Below, one piece after another: positions 55,892 to 64,000 of a stretch of DNA of 64,000 nt. Origin of the DNA: Clostridia bacterium (GTDB lineage Bacteria; Bacillota; Clostridia; Christensenellales; UBA1242). Each line of letters starts with the position of its first letter. The first letter of the stretch is position 1. The DNA lies in the NCBI GenBank assembly GCA_017409005.1, contig JAFQTP010000008.1:1-64000 (forward strand), written 5' to 3'. The position numbers and the translations under genes are program-made. The notes under the pieces are model-generated. The model saw only the letters and a program-made list of their open reading frames with translations, had not been told where the DNA came from and did no database searches.

Positions 55892-56565
55892 AAATAACAA
55901 TTTTAACATTGTTTCCAAAAATGTTTGAGGCTTTAAACGAAAGTTTAATTGGTAAAGCAATTAACAAAAATTTAATCGAACTAGAAGTTGTTAATTTTCG
56001 TGATTTTTCAAACAATAAACACAAAAAAGTAGACGACTATGCTTTTAGTGGCGGAGCTGGCATGGTGCTTACACCTCAACCAATATACGATTGTTTACAA
56101 AGCGTATTAACAAAAGATAGTTATGTTGTTTATATGTCGCCTAAAGGAACGCCATTAACTCAAAACAAAGTAAAAAATTTGGCAACAACAATTAAGCATT
56201 TAGTTATAATTTGTGGGCACTACGAGGGCATGGACGAACGAATTATAACACTTTGTGTTAACGAACAAATTAGTGTTGGCGATTTTATTTTAACTGGTGG
56301 CGAAATTCCGGCAATGGCACTTGTTGATTCGGTAAGTAGATATGTTGATGGTGTTTTGCATAATTCTGAAAGCACCGAGGACGAAAGTTTTTCAGATGGG
56401 CTTTTAGAATATCCGCAATATACACGTCCGCAAGAGTTTATGGGGTTAAAAGTGCCAGATGTTTTAATTAGTGGTAACCATAAAGAAATTGAAAAGTGGA
56501 AACAAGAACAAAAAATTATTGAAACAAAAAAATATAGACCAGATTTATTAAAAGATAAAAAATAA
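55888..56565 (+). CDS. trmD: tRNA (guanine37-N1)-methyltransferase TrmD
   Basis: 225 residues. TrmD methylates G37 of tRNAs with SAM and so prevents frameshifting. The SPOUT trefoil-knot motifs are CGHYEGMDERI and VGDFILTGGEIPAM. The N-terminus ILTLFPKMFEA is typical. It overlaps the rimM stop by 4 bases. rbgA follows 10 bases later, whereas many Firmicutes have rplS here. Confidence 0.96.
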   Translation: MKITILTLFPKMFEALNESLIGKAINKNLIELEVVNFRDFSNNKHKKVDDYAFSGGAGMVLTPQPIYDCLQSVLTKDSYVVYMSPKGTPLTQNKVKNLATTIKHLVIICGHYEGMDERIITLCVNEQISVGDFILTGGEIPAMALVDSVSRYVDGVLHNSESTEDESFSDGLLEYPQYTRPQEFMGLKVPDVLISGNHKEIEKWKQEQKIIETKKYRPDLLKDKK

Positions 56566-56575
56566 AAGGAAGTTT

Positions 56576-57463
56576 ATGATAATTCAATGGTTTCCAGGGC
56601 ATATGACAAAAGCCCTACGAATGATGGAAAAAGAAATTAAAGTTGTAGATACAATTATTTATGTTCTAGATGCTAGAGCGCCTTTTTCTTGTGTAAATCC
56701 AAAACTTAATTCAATAATAGGCGAAAAACCAATCATTTATGTTTTAAACAAATGTGATATGGCAAACCCAGAAACAACCAAAGAATGGCAAGAATATTTT
56801 TCTAAATTTGGGTCTACTTGCATAATGCTTAATTCAACCGAAAGCGGAACAGCTAAAAAAGTTGAGAGTGCAATTAGAAATGCACTTAAAGCAAAAATAG
56901 AAAAGTTGAAATTAAAGGGTATTAACACCATTTTGCGTGCAATGGTTTTAGGGGTTCCAAACAGTGGTAAAAGCACATTAATTAACAACTTATGTGGTGT
57001 TGCAAAAACCATAACTGGTAATCGCCCAGGTGTAACAAAAGGTAAACAATGGGTTAAAATTGCAAGCGGAATCGAAATTTTAGATACTCCAGGCACTTTG
57101 TGGCCAGCATTCGATAACAACCAAGTTGCGCATCATTTGGCTTATATTGGCTCAATTAAAGAAGAGGTTCTAGACATTCCAAGTTTAAGTTTAGATTTTA
57201 TTTCCGACATTATAAACATCGATAAAACCATTTTAGAATCTAGATACAATATTCAAATTGAACCAGACGACGAACCTATTATGGTTTTAGAAAAAGTTTG
57301 CGAAAGCCGAGGCTATAAATTAAAACGCAATGAGCTTGATTACGACCGTGGTGCTTTTGCATTAATTAACGATTTTAAAAGTAACCGACTTGGCAAAATT
57401 TCGCTTGAAAAAGTAGCCGACATTAAAAAACTAAAAATTAAAGATAGGAAGCAAGATGTTTAA
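56576..57463 (+). CDS. rbgA: Ribosome biogenesis GTPase RbgA (YlqF)
   Basis: 295 residues. A circularly permuted GTPase needed for late 50S assembly. The order of motifs proves the permutation: G4 NKCD (58-61) precedes G1 GVPNSGKST (126-134), and G3 DTPG follows. The start IQWFPGHMTKALRMM is characteristic. ATG at 56576 with AAAGGA upstream. It overlaps the start of rnhB by 8 bases. Confidence 0.95.
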   Translation: MIIQWFPGHMTKALRMMEKEIKVVDTIIYVLDARAPFSCVNPKLNSIIGEKPIIYVLNKCDMANPETTKEWQEYFSKFGSTCIMLNSTESGTAKKVESAIRNALKAKIEKLKLKGINTILRAMVLGVPNSGKSTLINNLCGVAKTITGNRPGVTKGKQWVKIASGIEILDTPGTLWPAFDNNQVAHHLAYIGSIKEEVLDIPSLSLDFISDIINIDKTILESRYNIQIEPDDEPIMVLEKVCESRGYKLKRNELDYDRGAFALINDFKSNRLGKISLEKVADIKKLKIKDRKQDV

Positions 57464-58064
57464 TTTTGATTTAGGCTTTAAAACCGAAAACATTAATTTA
57501 ATTGCTGGCGTAGACGAAGCAGGTCGTGGTCCGCTTGCTGGGCCAGTTTGCGTTGCTGCAGTAATTATGCCACTTGAACAAAATAAAATTATTAGTGGTG
57601 TTAACGATAGTAAAAAATTAACCGAGAAAAAACGTGAAGCTTTATTCGATGAAATAATAAACACTGCTTTGGCTTACAAAATTGAGCTTGTTAGCGAAAA
57701 AGAAATTGACCGAGTAAACATTCTAAATGCAACAAAACAGGGCATGAAGCAGGCAATTTGTGGCTTAAACACAAAGCCAGACCTTGTTTTAATTGACGCA
57801 GTTAAATTAGATGGCATTAATGTGCCACAAGAAAGCATTATTAAAGGCGACGCAAAAAGCTATAATATTGCAGCGGCATCTATTTTGGCTAAAGTTACTC
57901 GTGATAGATTGATGCTTGAACTTGATAAAAAATATCCTGAGTATAACTTTAAAAAGCATAAGGGGTATGGAACAAAAGAACACATTGAAAACTTAAAAAA
58001 GTTTGGTAAGTGCGAAATTCATAGAGATAGTTTTATAAAAAACTTTGTAGGTGGCAATGAATAG
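57456..58064 (+). CDS. rnhB: Ribonuclease HII
   Basis: 202 residues. RNase HII removes ribonucleotides and RNA from RNA-DNA hybrids. AGVDEAGRGPLAGPV carries catalytic Asp20 and Glu21; LVLIDAVKLDG and SILAKVTRDRLM supply the other acidic residues. ATG at 57456, inside the end of rbgA, after GATAGGAAG. It ends in TAG and overlaps yraN, so the genes are tightly coupled. Confidence 0.95.
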   Translation: MFNFDLGFKTENINLIAGVDEAGRGPLAGPVCVAAVIMPLEQNKIISGVNDSKKLTEKKREALFDEIINTALAYKIELVSEKEIDRVNILNATKQGMKQAICGLNTKPDLVLIDAVKLDGINVPQESIIKGDAKSYNIAAASILAKVTRDRLMLELDKKYPEYNFKKHKGYGTKEHIENLKKFGKCEIHRDSFIKNFVGGNE

Positions 58065-58389
58065 TTTAGGTGTTTTAGGCGAAACACAAGCCAAAGAGTT
58101 TTTAATAAAAAACAAATATAAAATTTTAAAAACTAACTACATATGTCCAATTGGCGAAATAGATATTGTTGCAAAGCAAAATAATGTTATTGTTTTTGTT
58201 GAGGTTAAAACCCGAACAAACACAAAATTTGGCTTGCCAAGAGAAAGTGTAACCCCTTATAAACAAAACAAAATAAGGGCAGTTGCAACATGTTTTTTAA
58301 AAGAAAATAAGCTTACGGATATTCCGGTTAGGTTTGATGTAATTGATATTTTAAACGGAAACATCACCCACATTCCAAATGCGTTTTAA
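58057..58389 (+). CDS. yraN: YraN family (UPF0102) nuclease-like protein
   Basis: About 110 residues. The motif GEIDIVAKQNNVIVFVEVKTR has the D ... E-x-K spacing of the PD-(D/E)XK nuclease fold. The cellular role is unclear; the gene usually sits beside rnhB or comM, as here. I chose the ATG at 58057; a GTG at 58051 is in frame and possible, and the only Shine-Dalgarno-like AGGTGG (58049-58054) overlaps it. It overlaps the end of rnhB. Confidence 0.88.
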   Translation: MNSLGVLGETQAKEFLIKNKYKILKTNYICPIGEIDIVAKQNNVIVFVEVKTRTNTKFGLPRESVTPYKQNKIRAVATCFLKENKLTDIPVRFDVIDILNGNITHIPNAF

Positions 58390-58480
58390 ATATACCTTTG
58401 TTTAGGGGAAATTTTAAAATATTTGCGAATATTTTGCAAAAAATACTTGTATTAATAATTTTGTTATGTTATTATATTCC

Positions 58481-58509
58481 GTAATGACTTCGGTTGGTCC
58501 GCTGATTAC
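58481..58509 (+). ncRNA. Candidate L19 leader element in the rplS 5' UTR
   Basis: GTAAT and ATTAC close a structure that contains C-TTCG-G, a stable tetraloop, and the segment TTGGTCCGC. It lies ~50 bases before the rplS start and after AT-rich promoter-like DNA (TTGTAT 58447, TATATT 58473). Firmicutes often carry an autoregulatory L19 leader here. The match rests on position and fold only. Confidence 0.45.
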
Positions 58510-58559
58510 TTAAGACGAATCATGAACAACTAATAAAATATTAGGAGGAATTGTAAGTC

Positions 58560-58916
58560 ATGAATTTAATCGATTTAATTGAAAAAGAAAATTTAAAACC
58601 TGAATTACCTGAATTTGCTGTTGGTGACACAGTTAAGGTTTTCATTAAAATTGTTGAAGGTGGCAAGGAACGTATCCAAGCATTTGAAGGCGTTGTAATC
58701 GCTAAAAAACATTCAAGTGTTCGTGAAACATTCACCGTTCGTCGTGTATCATTCGGCGTAGGCGTTGAAAAAACATTCCCACTACACAGCCCACGTATCG
58801 ACCATATTGAGGTATTAAAGAAAGGTAAAGTTAGACGTGCTAAACTTTATTACCTACGTGAATTATCAGGTAAAGCTGCTAAGATTAAAGAAAAACAAAC
58901 AACTAAATCTGAATAA
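58560..58916 (+). CDS. rplS: 50S ribosomal protein L19
   Basis: 118 residues. L19 sits at the subunit interface. [50 protein letters not shown] and [11 protein letters not shown] are standard L19 motifs. ATG at 58560 with AGGAGG 11 bases upstream. It is a single-gene unit with its own leader and terminator. Its codons lean toward C at the third position (ttc, cgt, atc), as expected of a highly expressed gene. Confidence 0.97.
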   Translation: MNLIDLIEKENLKPELPEFAVGDTVKVFIKIVEGGKERIQAFEGVVIAKKHSSVRETFTVRRVSFGVGVEKTFPLHSPRIDHIEVLKKGKVRRAKLYYLRELSGKAAKIKEKQTTKSE

Positions 58917-58928
58917 TTACAAAATATT

Positions 58929-58953
58929 CCACTTGTTTTCAAGTGGTTTTTTT
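58929..58953 (+). terminator. Terminator after rplS
   Basis: CCACTTG-TTTT-CAAGTGG followed by seven T. Confidence 0.9.
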
Positions 58954-59045
58954 GTTGCCACAATATGTATATATAATAAAGATAATATATAAGTATATAT
59001 AAATAACAAAAGTTTATGTTGTTCACTTTTGCCATATTATTTTGT

Positions 59046-59074
59046 TGTTAATTTGAATTTTTTTTGCTAATATA
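59046..59074 (+). promoter_or_regulatory. Promoter of comM-dprA-topA
   Basis: TTGTTA at 59046-59051, a 17-base spacer and extended -10 TGC-TAATAT (59069-59074). The spacing and the TG element make it credible. Confidence 0.6.
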
Positions 59075-59080
59075 GTTTCG

Positions 59081-59098
59081 TTAGCATTTTTGCTAACC
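59081..59098. promoter_or_regulatory. Inverted repeat in the comM leader
   Basis: GTTAGCA-TTTT-TGCTAAC begins 7 bases after the -10 box and has no T tract behind it. It could be an operator at the transcription start or a 5' mRNA hairpin. Confidence 0.5.
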
Positions 59099-59120
59099 CT
59101 ACAAATTATTTGAGGTTATT

Positions 59121-60656
59121 ATGCTTTCAATAGTTAAAAGTTTTGGTCTTAACGGAATAGATGGCTATTTAGTTAGGGCGGAAATTGATATTAATCAAGG
59201 TTTGCCTGGCTACGACATTGTTGGTCTTGTTGGCACAGCAATTAAAGAAAGTAAAGAGCGTGTTCGTAGTGCAATTAAAAATAGTGGGTTAAACTATCCA
59301 GTTACTAAAATAACTGTTAACTTAGCTCCTGCAAACACAAAAAAAGATGGTCCCGTTTACGACCTTGCAATTGCAGTTGGCATTTTATCGGCAACCAATC
59401 AAATAAAAATTGAAAACACAAAACAATTTGTATTTTTAGGTGAACTATCGTTAGATGGCACTGTTCGAAAGATTAATGGTGTTCTGCCAATTTTAATTTC
59501 AGCAAAACAAAATGGATTTAACAACATAATAATTCCTTACGATAATTTAAACGAAGCAAGTTATTTAAGTGACATTAGTGTTTATCCAGTTAAAACATTA
59601 ACTGAACTTGTAAAATTTTTAAATGGCGAGCAAACCATTAATGCAGTTGAGTTTTGTGATTATAACGAAAAAGCAAACAACTTTGAAAGCCCTTACAACT
59701 TTAAAAATGTTAAAGGGCAAAATGCAGCAAAACGAGCACTCGAAATTGCTGCAGCAGGTGGGCATAATCTGTTAATGGTTGGTCCTCCAGGTTCTGGCAA
59801 AACATTGCTTGCAAAATGCTTTCCAAGCATTCTACCAAAACTTACATTTGAAGAAGCATTAGAAGTTACAAAAATTCATAGTGTTGCTGGCGTTTTAGAT
59901 AATTCGGTTGGAATTATTTGTTCACGTCCGTTTAGGTCGCCACATCACACAACAACCACAGTTGCTTTAACTGGTGGTGGCAGAAATGCAAAACCAGGCG
60001 AAATTAGCCTTGCGCACAACGGAGTGTTGTTTTTAGATGAACTTCCAGAATATTCGCGTAATTCCATCGAAACTTTAAGGCAACCACTTGAAGATGGGGT
60101 TATAAATGTTGCAAGGTTAGATAACACTGTAGAATATCCTGCAAATTTTACACTAATTGCCAGCATGAATCCGTGTCCATGTGGAAATTATGGTAATAAA
60201 GAAAAAGAGTGCAAGTGCACACCTCAACAAATACACAAATATTTAGCAAAATTATCTGGTCCGCTTATGGACCGCATTGATATGCATATTGAAGTAGACA
60301 ATGTTAAATTTTCCGACCTAAATAGTGTTGCCGACGAAGAAAGTAGCGAGCAAGTTAAACTTCGTGTAGATAAAGCCAGACAAATTCAACTTAATCGTTT
60401 TAAAACTTCTAAAAATTATAGTAATGCAAAAATGAACGATGTTCAACTAAAAAAATATTGCAAACTAGATTTTGAGTCTGAAGAAACATTACGTTTGGCA
60501 TTTGATAGTTTTGGATTAAGTGCTAGGGCATATAGTCGTATTTTAAAAGTTGCTCGCACCATAGCCGATTTAGATGGCTCCGAAAACATAGAACTTAATC
60601 ATTTAATGGAAGCAATATCTTACAGAACATTAGATAAAAAATATTGGAATAATTAA
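59121..60656 (+). CDS. comM: YifB/ComM family Mg-chelatase-like AAA ATPase
   Basis: 511 residues. The N-terminal domain (IDINQGLPGYDIVGL) is followed by a AAA+ module with Walker A GPPGSGKT near 221-228, then PFRSPHHTTTTVAL and a MNPCPCG cysteine motif. ComM is a helicase that promotes branch migration during natural transformation; the Firmicute members are less studied. ATG at 59121 with TGAGG upstream. dprA follows after 2 bases, which supports a DNA-processing role. Confidence 0.9.
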   Translation: MLSIVKSFGLNGIDGYLVRAEIDINQGLPGYDIVGLVGTAIKESKERVRSAIKNSGLNYPVTKITVNLAPANTKKDGPVYDLAIAVGILSATNQIKIENTKQFVFLGELSLDGTVRKINGVLPILISAKQNGFNNIIIPYDNLNEASYLSDISVYPVKTLTELVKFLNGEQTINAVEFCDYNEKANNFESPYNFKNVKGQNAAKRALEIAAAGGHNLLMVGPPGSGKTLLAKCFPSILPKLTFEEALEVTKIHSVAGVLDNSVGIICSRPFRSPHHTTTTVALTGGGRNAKPGEISLAHNGVLFLDELPEYSRNSIETLRQPLEDGVINVARLDNTVEYPANFTLIASMNPCPCGNYGNKEKECKCTPQQIHKYLAKLSGPLMDRIDMHIEVDNVKFSDLNSVADEESSEQVKLRVDKARQIQLNRFKTSKNYSNAKMNDVQLKKYCKLDFESEETLRLAFDSFGLSARAYSRILKVARTIADLDGSENIELNHLMEAISYRTLDKKYWNN

Positions 60657-60658
60657 TA

Positions 60659-61741
60659 ATGTTAAATAATTTAGAAAAATCAATACTATATGTTTCAACT
60701 TGTGGGTTTATAACTTACAAAAAACAATATAAACTTGTGTTTGAAACAAACATTGAAAACTTAATTAATAATTTTGATTTATTTTTATTAGAAGCAAAAA
60801 GTGTTTTAACCGATAAAGAAATTTCAGAACTAAAATCTAATTTTGATTTATCAAAACTAAACAACTACGTTTCAAATTTATATGGTGGCGGAATAAGTGT
60901 TGTAACAATAAAATCTAACACATATTCTAAACTACTTTCCGAAATTGATAATCCTCCTTTGGTTTTATATGCAAAGGGTAATATAAATTTACTAAACTCA
61001 GTTAGTGTTGCAATTGTTGGCACACGTAGGGCAAGTAGGTATGGTAAAGAAGTTACCGAAAAATTTTCTAAGGAACTAGCAAGTTCTGGCGTAACAATTG
61101 TTAGTGGGCTTGCCGATGGCGTAGACACATTTGCACACACAGCTTGTTTAGAAGCAAAAGGAAAAACCATTGCGGTTTTAGGAAGTGGACTAAACGAAAT
61201 TTATCCTGCCACAAACACAAATTTAGCAAATAAAATTGTTGATAGTGGTGGTTTAATAATTAGTGAGCATAAACCAAACGAAAAACCACAAACCTACTAT
61301 TTTCCAGTTCGAAACCGAATTATTGCTGGGCTTAGTAAGGCGGTGCTTATTACAGAGGCAACCGAAAAAAGTGGAAGCATGCACACTAAAAACTATGCAC
61401 TAGAGTTTGGCAGGGAGTTGTTTGTTGTTCCGGGCAGAATAACCGATATTTATTCGGCAGGTTGCAACAAAATTATAAAAAGTTGTCAAGGTGCAATTGC
61501 ATTAAGCCCTGGCGATGTGCTAAACTTTTTAGGCAAGAATTTTGTAGAAAGCAAAACAGAATTTGTGCAGTATAGTTTAACAGACCAGTTAATATTAGAT
61601 ATAATAGATGTTAACGAAGTTCATTACGAAGAAATTTTGGCTAGGTCCGGAATGGATAGTAAAGAACTTAACACAGCCTTAATTAGGCTTGAACTTAAAA
61701 AAGTAATTAAAAAACTACCAGGTAATTACTATAGCAAATAA
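60659..61741 (+). CDS. dprA: DNA processing protein DprA
   Basis: 360 residues. DprA loads RecA on incoming single-stranded DNA. The Rossmann-like core has AIVGTRRASRYGKEV, SGLADGVDTFAHTACLE, LGSGLNEIYPATN and VRNRIIAGLS. The C-terminal ~65 residues form a winged-helix-like DML1 domain. The N-terminal ~90 residues are diverged. It lies between comM and topA in one tight operon. Alone it does not prove competence. Confidence 0.94.
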   Translation: MLNNLEKSILYVSTCGFITYKKQYKLVFETNIENLINNFDLFLLEAKSVLTDKEISELKSNFDLSKLNNYVSNLYGGGISVVTIKSNTYSKLLSEIDNPPLVLYAKGNINLLNSVSVAIVGTRRASRYGKEVTEKFSKELASSGVTIVSGLADGVDTFAHTACLEAKGKTIAVLGSGLNEIYPATNTNLANKIVDSGGLIISEHKPNEKPQTYYFPVRNRIIAGLSKAVLITEATEKSGSMHTKNYALEFGRELFVVPGRITDIYSAGCNKIIKSCQGAIALSPGDVLNFLGKNFVESKTEFVQYSLTDQLILDIIDVNEVHYEEILARSGMDSKELNTALIRLELKKVIKKLPGNYYSK

Positions 61742-61752
61742 TTGGAGGAATA

Positions 61753-63888
61753 ATGAGTAACCTAGTTATAATTGAAGGTGTTGGTAAACAAGACACAATA
61801 AAAAAATATTTAGGTCCTAACTACGAAGTTGTTGCAACCAAAGGTCATGTTCGTGATTTACCAGAAAAAACTTTGGGTGTAAACCTTTACGAAAACTTTA
61901 AACCTCAATATCAAATAATGCCAGATAAAGAGGCAACTGTAAAAATGTTGCAAGAAAAAGCTAAAAAAGCTGATAAAATTTATCTAGCAACCGACCCAGA
62001 CCGTGAGGGTGAAGCAATTAGTTGGCACTTATGCCACATTTTAGGTTTAGACGAAAATTCGCCAGTTCGAATTACTTTTAACGAAATTTCTAAAAATGCG
62101 GTTAATAAGGGTTTAGAAAATCCTAGAGGAATTGATATTAAACTTGTTAATGCTCAGCAAGCACGCAGAGTGCTAGATAGGTTGGTGGGTTATAAAATTT
62201 CCCCAATTCTATGTAAAAAAATACAACCTCGCCTAAGTGCAGGTCGTGTTCAGAGTGTTGCACTTAAACTTGTTGTAGATAGAGAGCACGAAATTCAAAA
62301 ATTTGTTCCAACCGAATATTGGACATTAAATGCCGAATTGTTTCCTACAGTAACCGATAAAAAAGATATTTTTAAAGCAAGTTTAACTAAAATTAACAAT
62401 AAAAAAGCAAATGTTCCAAGTGGCGAAGAAATGGATAAAGTTTTAGCCGAATTAAAACAAGGAGAGTTCCAAGTTAAATCAGTTAAAAAAACAACCCAAA
62501 AAACACACCCACAAGCACCTTACACAACATCAACAATGCAACAAGAAGCATTAAATAAACTTGGCTTTAACCTAAAAAAAGCTAGTTTTTGTGCACAAGA
62601 ACTTTATGAAGGTGTTAATTTAGGTGAAGAAGGTAAAGTTGCTTTAATTACCTATATTCGTACCGACTCTGTTAGGGTTGCGCCAGAAGCAATGGCAATG
62701 GCTAAAGAACACATTTTAGCAACCTACGGCGAAAAATATGTTCCAAGCAAACCAAATTTTTATAAAACTAAAGATAGCGCTCAAGATGCGCACGAAGCAA
62801 TTCGACCAATTTCTCTTGAACGTACACCAGAAAAGGTAAAACCATATTTATCTAGCGACAACTATAAACTTTACAAATTAATTTATAACAAGTTTGTTGC
62901 AAGTCAAATGGCAGAGGCAACACATAATCTTGTTGTAGCTGAAATTCAAAACGGAAATTATACATTTAAAGCAAGCGGTAAAACACCTGTTTTCGATGGC
63001 TTTATGGCTGCATATTCCGATGGTAAAAAAGCAAGTAAAAAAGAAACTACTTCCGAGGAAGAAGTTGAAGAAGGTTTAAACGACAAGCTTCCACCATTAT
63101 CCGAGGGCGATAAACTTGGCTTAGAAAAATTAAATCCTGCTCAAAAATTTACAAAACCTCCACAACGTTTTACCGAAGCAACTTTGGTTAAAGAAATGGA
63201 AGAAAGGGGTATTGGCCGTCCGGCAACTTACACACCAACAATAACTTTGTTGGCAAGCCGAAAATACACCGAAAAAGATGGTAAATATTTAAAACCAACC
63301 GAACTTGGCGAACATATTAATGAACTTTTAGAAAAGTATTTTAGCGATATTATTAATGTTAAATTTACCGCTAACATGGAAAGTCAACTCGACGAAGTTG
63401 CAATGCACGATATTAACTGGCAAGATATGGTTGGCAACTTTTATAAGGACTTTTCTAAACTTTTATATGCTTGCGATAAAGATAGTGTAAAATTTAAAAT
63501 TCCACCAAAAGAAACCGATGTGGTTTGTGATAAATGTGGTGGAAAAATGGTTATTCGAACTGGTAAGTATGGCGAGTTTTTGGCTTGTTCTAACTATCCA
63601 AAATGTAAAAACATTCAAACCATGACTAAGGAAGTTGGAAAGTGTCCAAAATGTGGTAAGCCAGTTATAGAACGAAAAAGTAAAAAAGGTAAGGTTTTCT
63701 ATGGCTGCTCTGGCTACCCAGATTGCGATTTTACTTCATGGGAAATTCCTACCGAATTTAAATGTAAAAAATGTGGCGAATATTTAACAAAGAAAACAGT
63801 GTATGGAAACACACGCTATAAATGTTCTAATGTTAACTGCGATTTTACTCACACCGTAAAAAAACCACAAACAAGCGAAAATAAATAA
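61753..63888 (+). CDS. topA: DNA topoisomerase I (type IA)
   Basis: 711 residues. It relaxes negative supercoils. The Toprim domain begins IIEGVGKQDTIKKYLG with catalytic Glu8, and DPDREGE follows. The active-site Tyr301 lies in LITYIRTDSVRV. The C-terminus has three zinc ribbons: CDKCGG ... CSNYPKC, CPKCGK ... CSGYPDC and CKKCGE ... CSNVNC. The usual VESPAKAKTI at the N-terminus is changed to IEGVGKQDTI, which keeps the Glu and the Lys. ATG at 61753 with TGGAGG upstream. Confidence 0.96.
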   Translation: MSNLVIIEGVGKQDTIKKYLGPNYEVVATKGHVRDLPEKTLGVNLYENFKPQYQIMPDKEATVKMLQEKAKKADKIYLATDPDREGEAISWHLCHILGLDENSPVRITFNEISKNAVNKGLENPRGIDIKLVNAQQARRVLDRLVGYKISPILCKKIQPRLSAGRVQSVALKLVVDREHEIQKFVPTEYWTLNAELFPTVTDKKDIFKASLTKINNKKANVPSGEEMDKVLAELKQGEFQVKSVKKTTQKTHPQAPYTTSTMQQEALNKLGFNLKKASFCAQELYEGVNLGEEGKVALITYIRTDSVRVAPEAMAMAKEHILATYGEKYVPSKPNFYKTKDSAQDAHEAIRPISLERTPEKVKPYLSSDNYKLYKLIYNKFVASQMAEATHNLVVAEIQNGNYTFKASGKTPVFDGFMAAYSDGKKASKKETTSEEEVEEGLNDKLPPLSEGDKLGLEKLNPAQKFTKPPQRFTEATLVKEMEERGIGRPATYTPTITLLASRKYTEKDGKYLKPTELGEHINELLEKYFSDIINVKFTANMESQLDEVAMHDINWQDMVGNFYKDFSKLLYACDKDSVKFKIPPKETDVVCDKCGGKMVIRTGKYGEFLACSNYPKCKNIQTMTKEVGKCPKCGKPVIERKSKKGKVFYGCSGYPDCDFTSWEIPTEFKCKKCGEYLTKKTVYGNTRYKCSNVNCDFTHTVKKPQTSENK

Positions 63889-63925
63889 CTTTGCATAATA
63901 GTTTGCATAGTAGTTAAGGAATGGT

Positions 63926-64000
63926 ATGTTAAATCAAAAAACTATTAACGTAATAGGTGCAGGCCTTGCTGGTAGCGAGGCTTGCTATCAACTACTAAAG
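63926..64000 (+). CDS. trmFO: tRNA uracil-54 methyltransferase TrmFO (partial, cut by window end)
   Basis: Only 25 codons are visible: MLNQKTINVIGAGLAGSEAC and YQLLK. The FAD-binding GxGLAGSEA motif and the position just after topA are those of TrmFO (Gid), which makes ribothymidine 54 in tRNA using folate. ATG at 63926 with AAGGA upstream. Confidence 0.88.
   Translation, partial: MLNQKTINVIGAGLAGSEACYQLLK

Overview
The window comes from a low-GC Firmicute, most likely an uncultured member of the Clostridia. The evidence is AT-rich DNA, strong AGGAGG-type ribosome binding sites, a YlbJ sporulation-type membrane protein, DUF4364 and TSCPD proteins, and the Firmicute gene order rpmF-plsX-rnc-smc-ftsY-ylxM-ffh-rpsP-khpA-rimM-trmD-rbgA-rnhB-yraN-rplS-comM-dprA-topA-trmFO. 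No tRNA, rRNA, CRISPR array or insertion sequence was seen, and no gap between genes exceeds 300 bases.

Bases 2-28435 are essentially one reading frame for a gigantic surface or secreted protein. It enters from the left edge and is broken once by an in-frame TGA at 806-808. GLUG-type beta-helix modules alternate with beta-sandwich and InlB-like stretches. Each module opens with a G-x-GT-x3-PYLI-like motif and closes with a (W/F)-D-(F/V)-x2-I-W ... P-x-L motif. The far C-terminus has neither an LPXTG signal nor a membrane anchor. Two tandem terminators end the gene.

Bases 28566-46138 hold a mixed region: a YkvI-like transporter with no visible ribosome binding site; an SsuABC-type ABC transporter whose binding-protein gene is separated from its permease and ATPase genes by an oppositely oriented zeta-toxin-like kinase gene; a small membrane protein and valS; TSCPD and DUF4364 genes; an acidic hypothetical; a cysteine-rich secreted protein fused to a VirB2-like two-helix membrane segment; an unknown 356-residue protein after ylbJ; a patatin-like hydrolase; tmcAL; and pta-ackA. 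The two halves of the split ABC system share an 11-base motif inside inverted repeats next to their predicted -10 boxes, which suggests common control.

Bases 46163-64000 are a dense housekeeping block for ribosomal proteins, membrane lipid synthesis, RNase III, SMC, the SRP pathway, rRNA and tRNA maturation, RNase HII, DNA uptake and processing, and topoisomerase I. Several internal promoters and terminators divide it into transcription units. The window ends inside the first 25 codons of trmFO.
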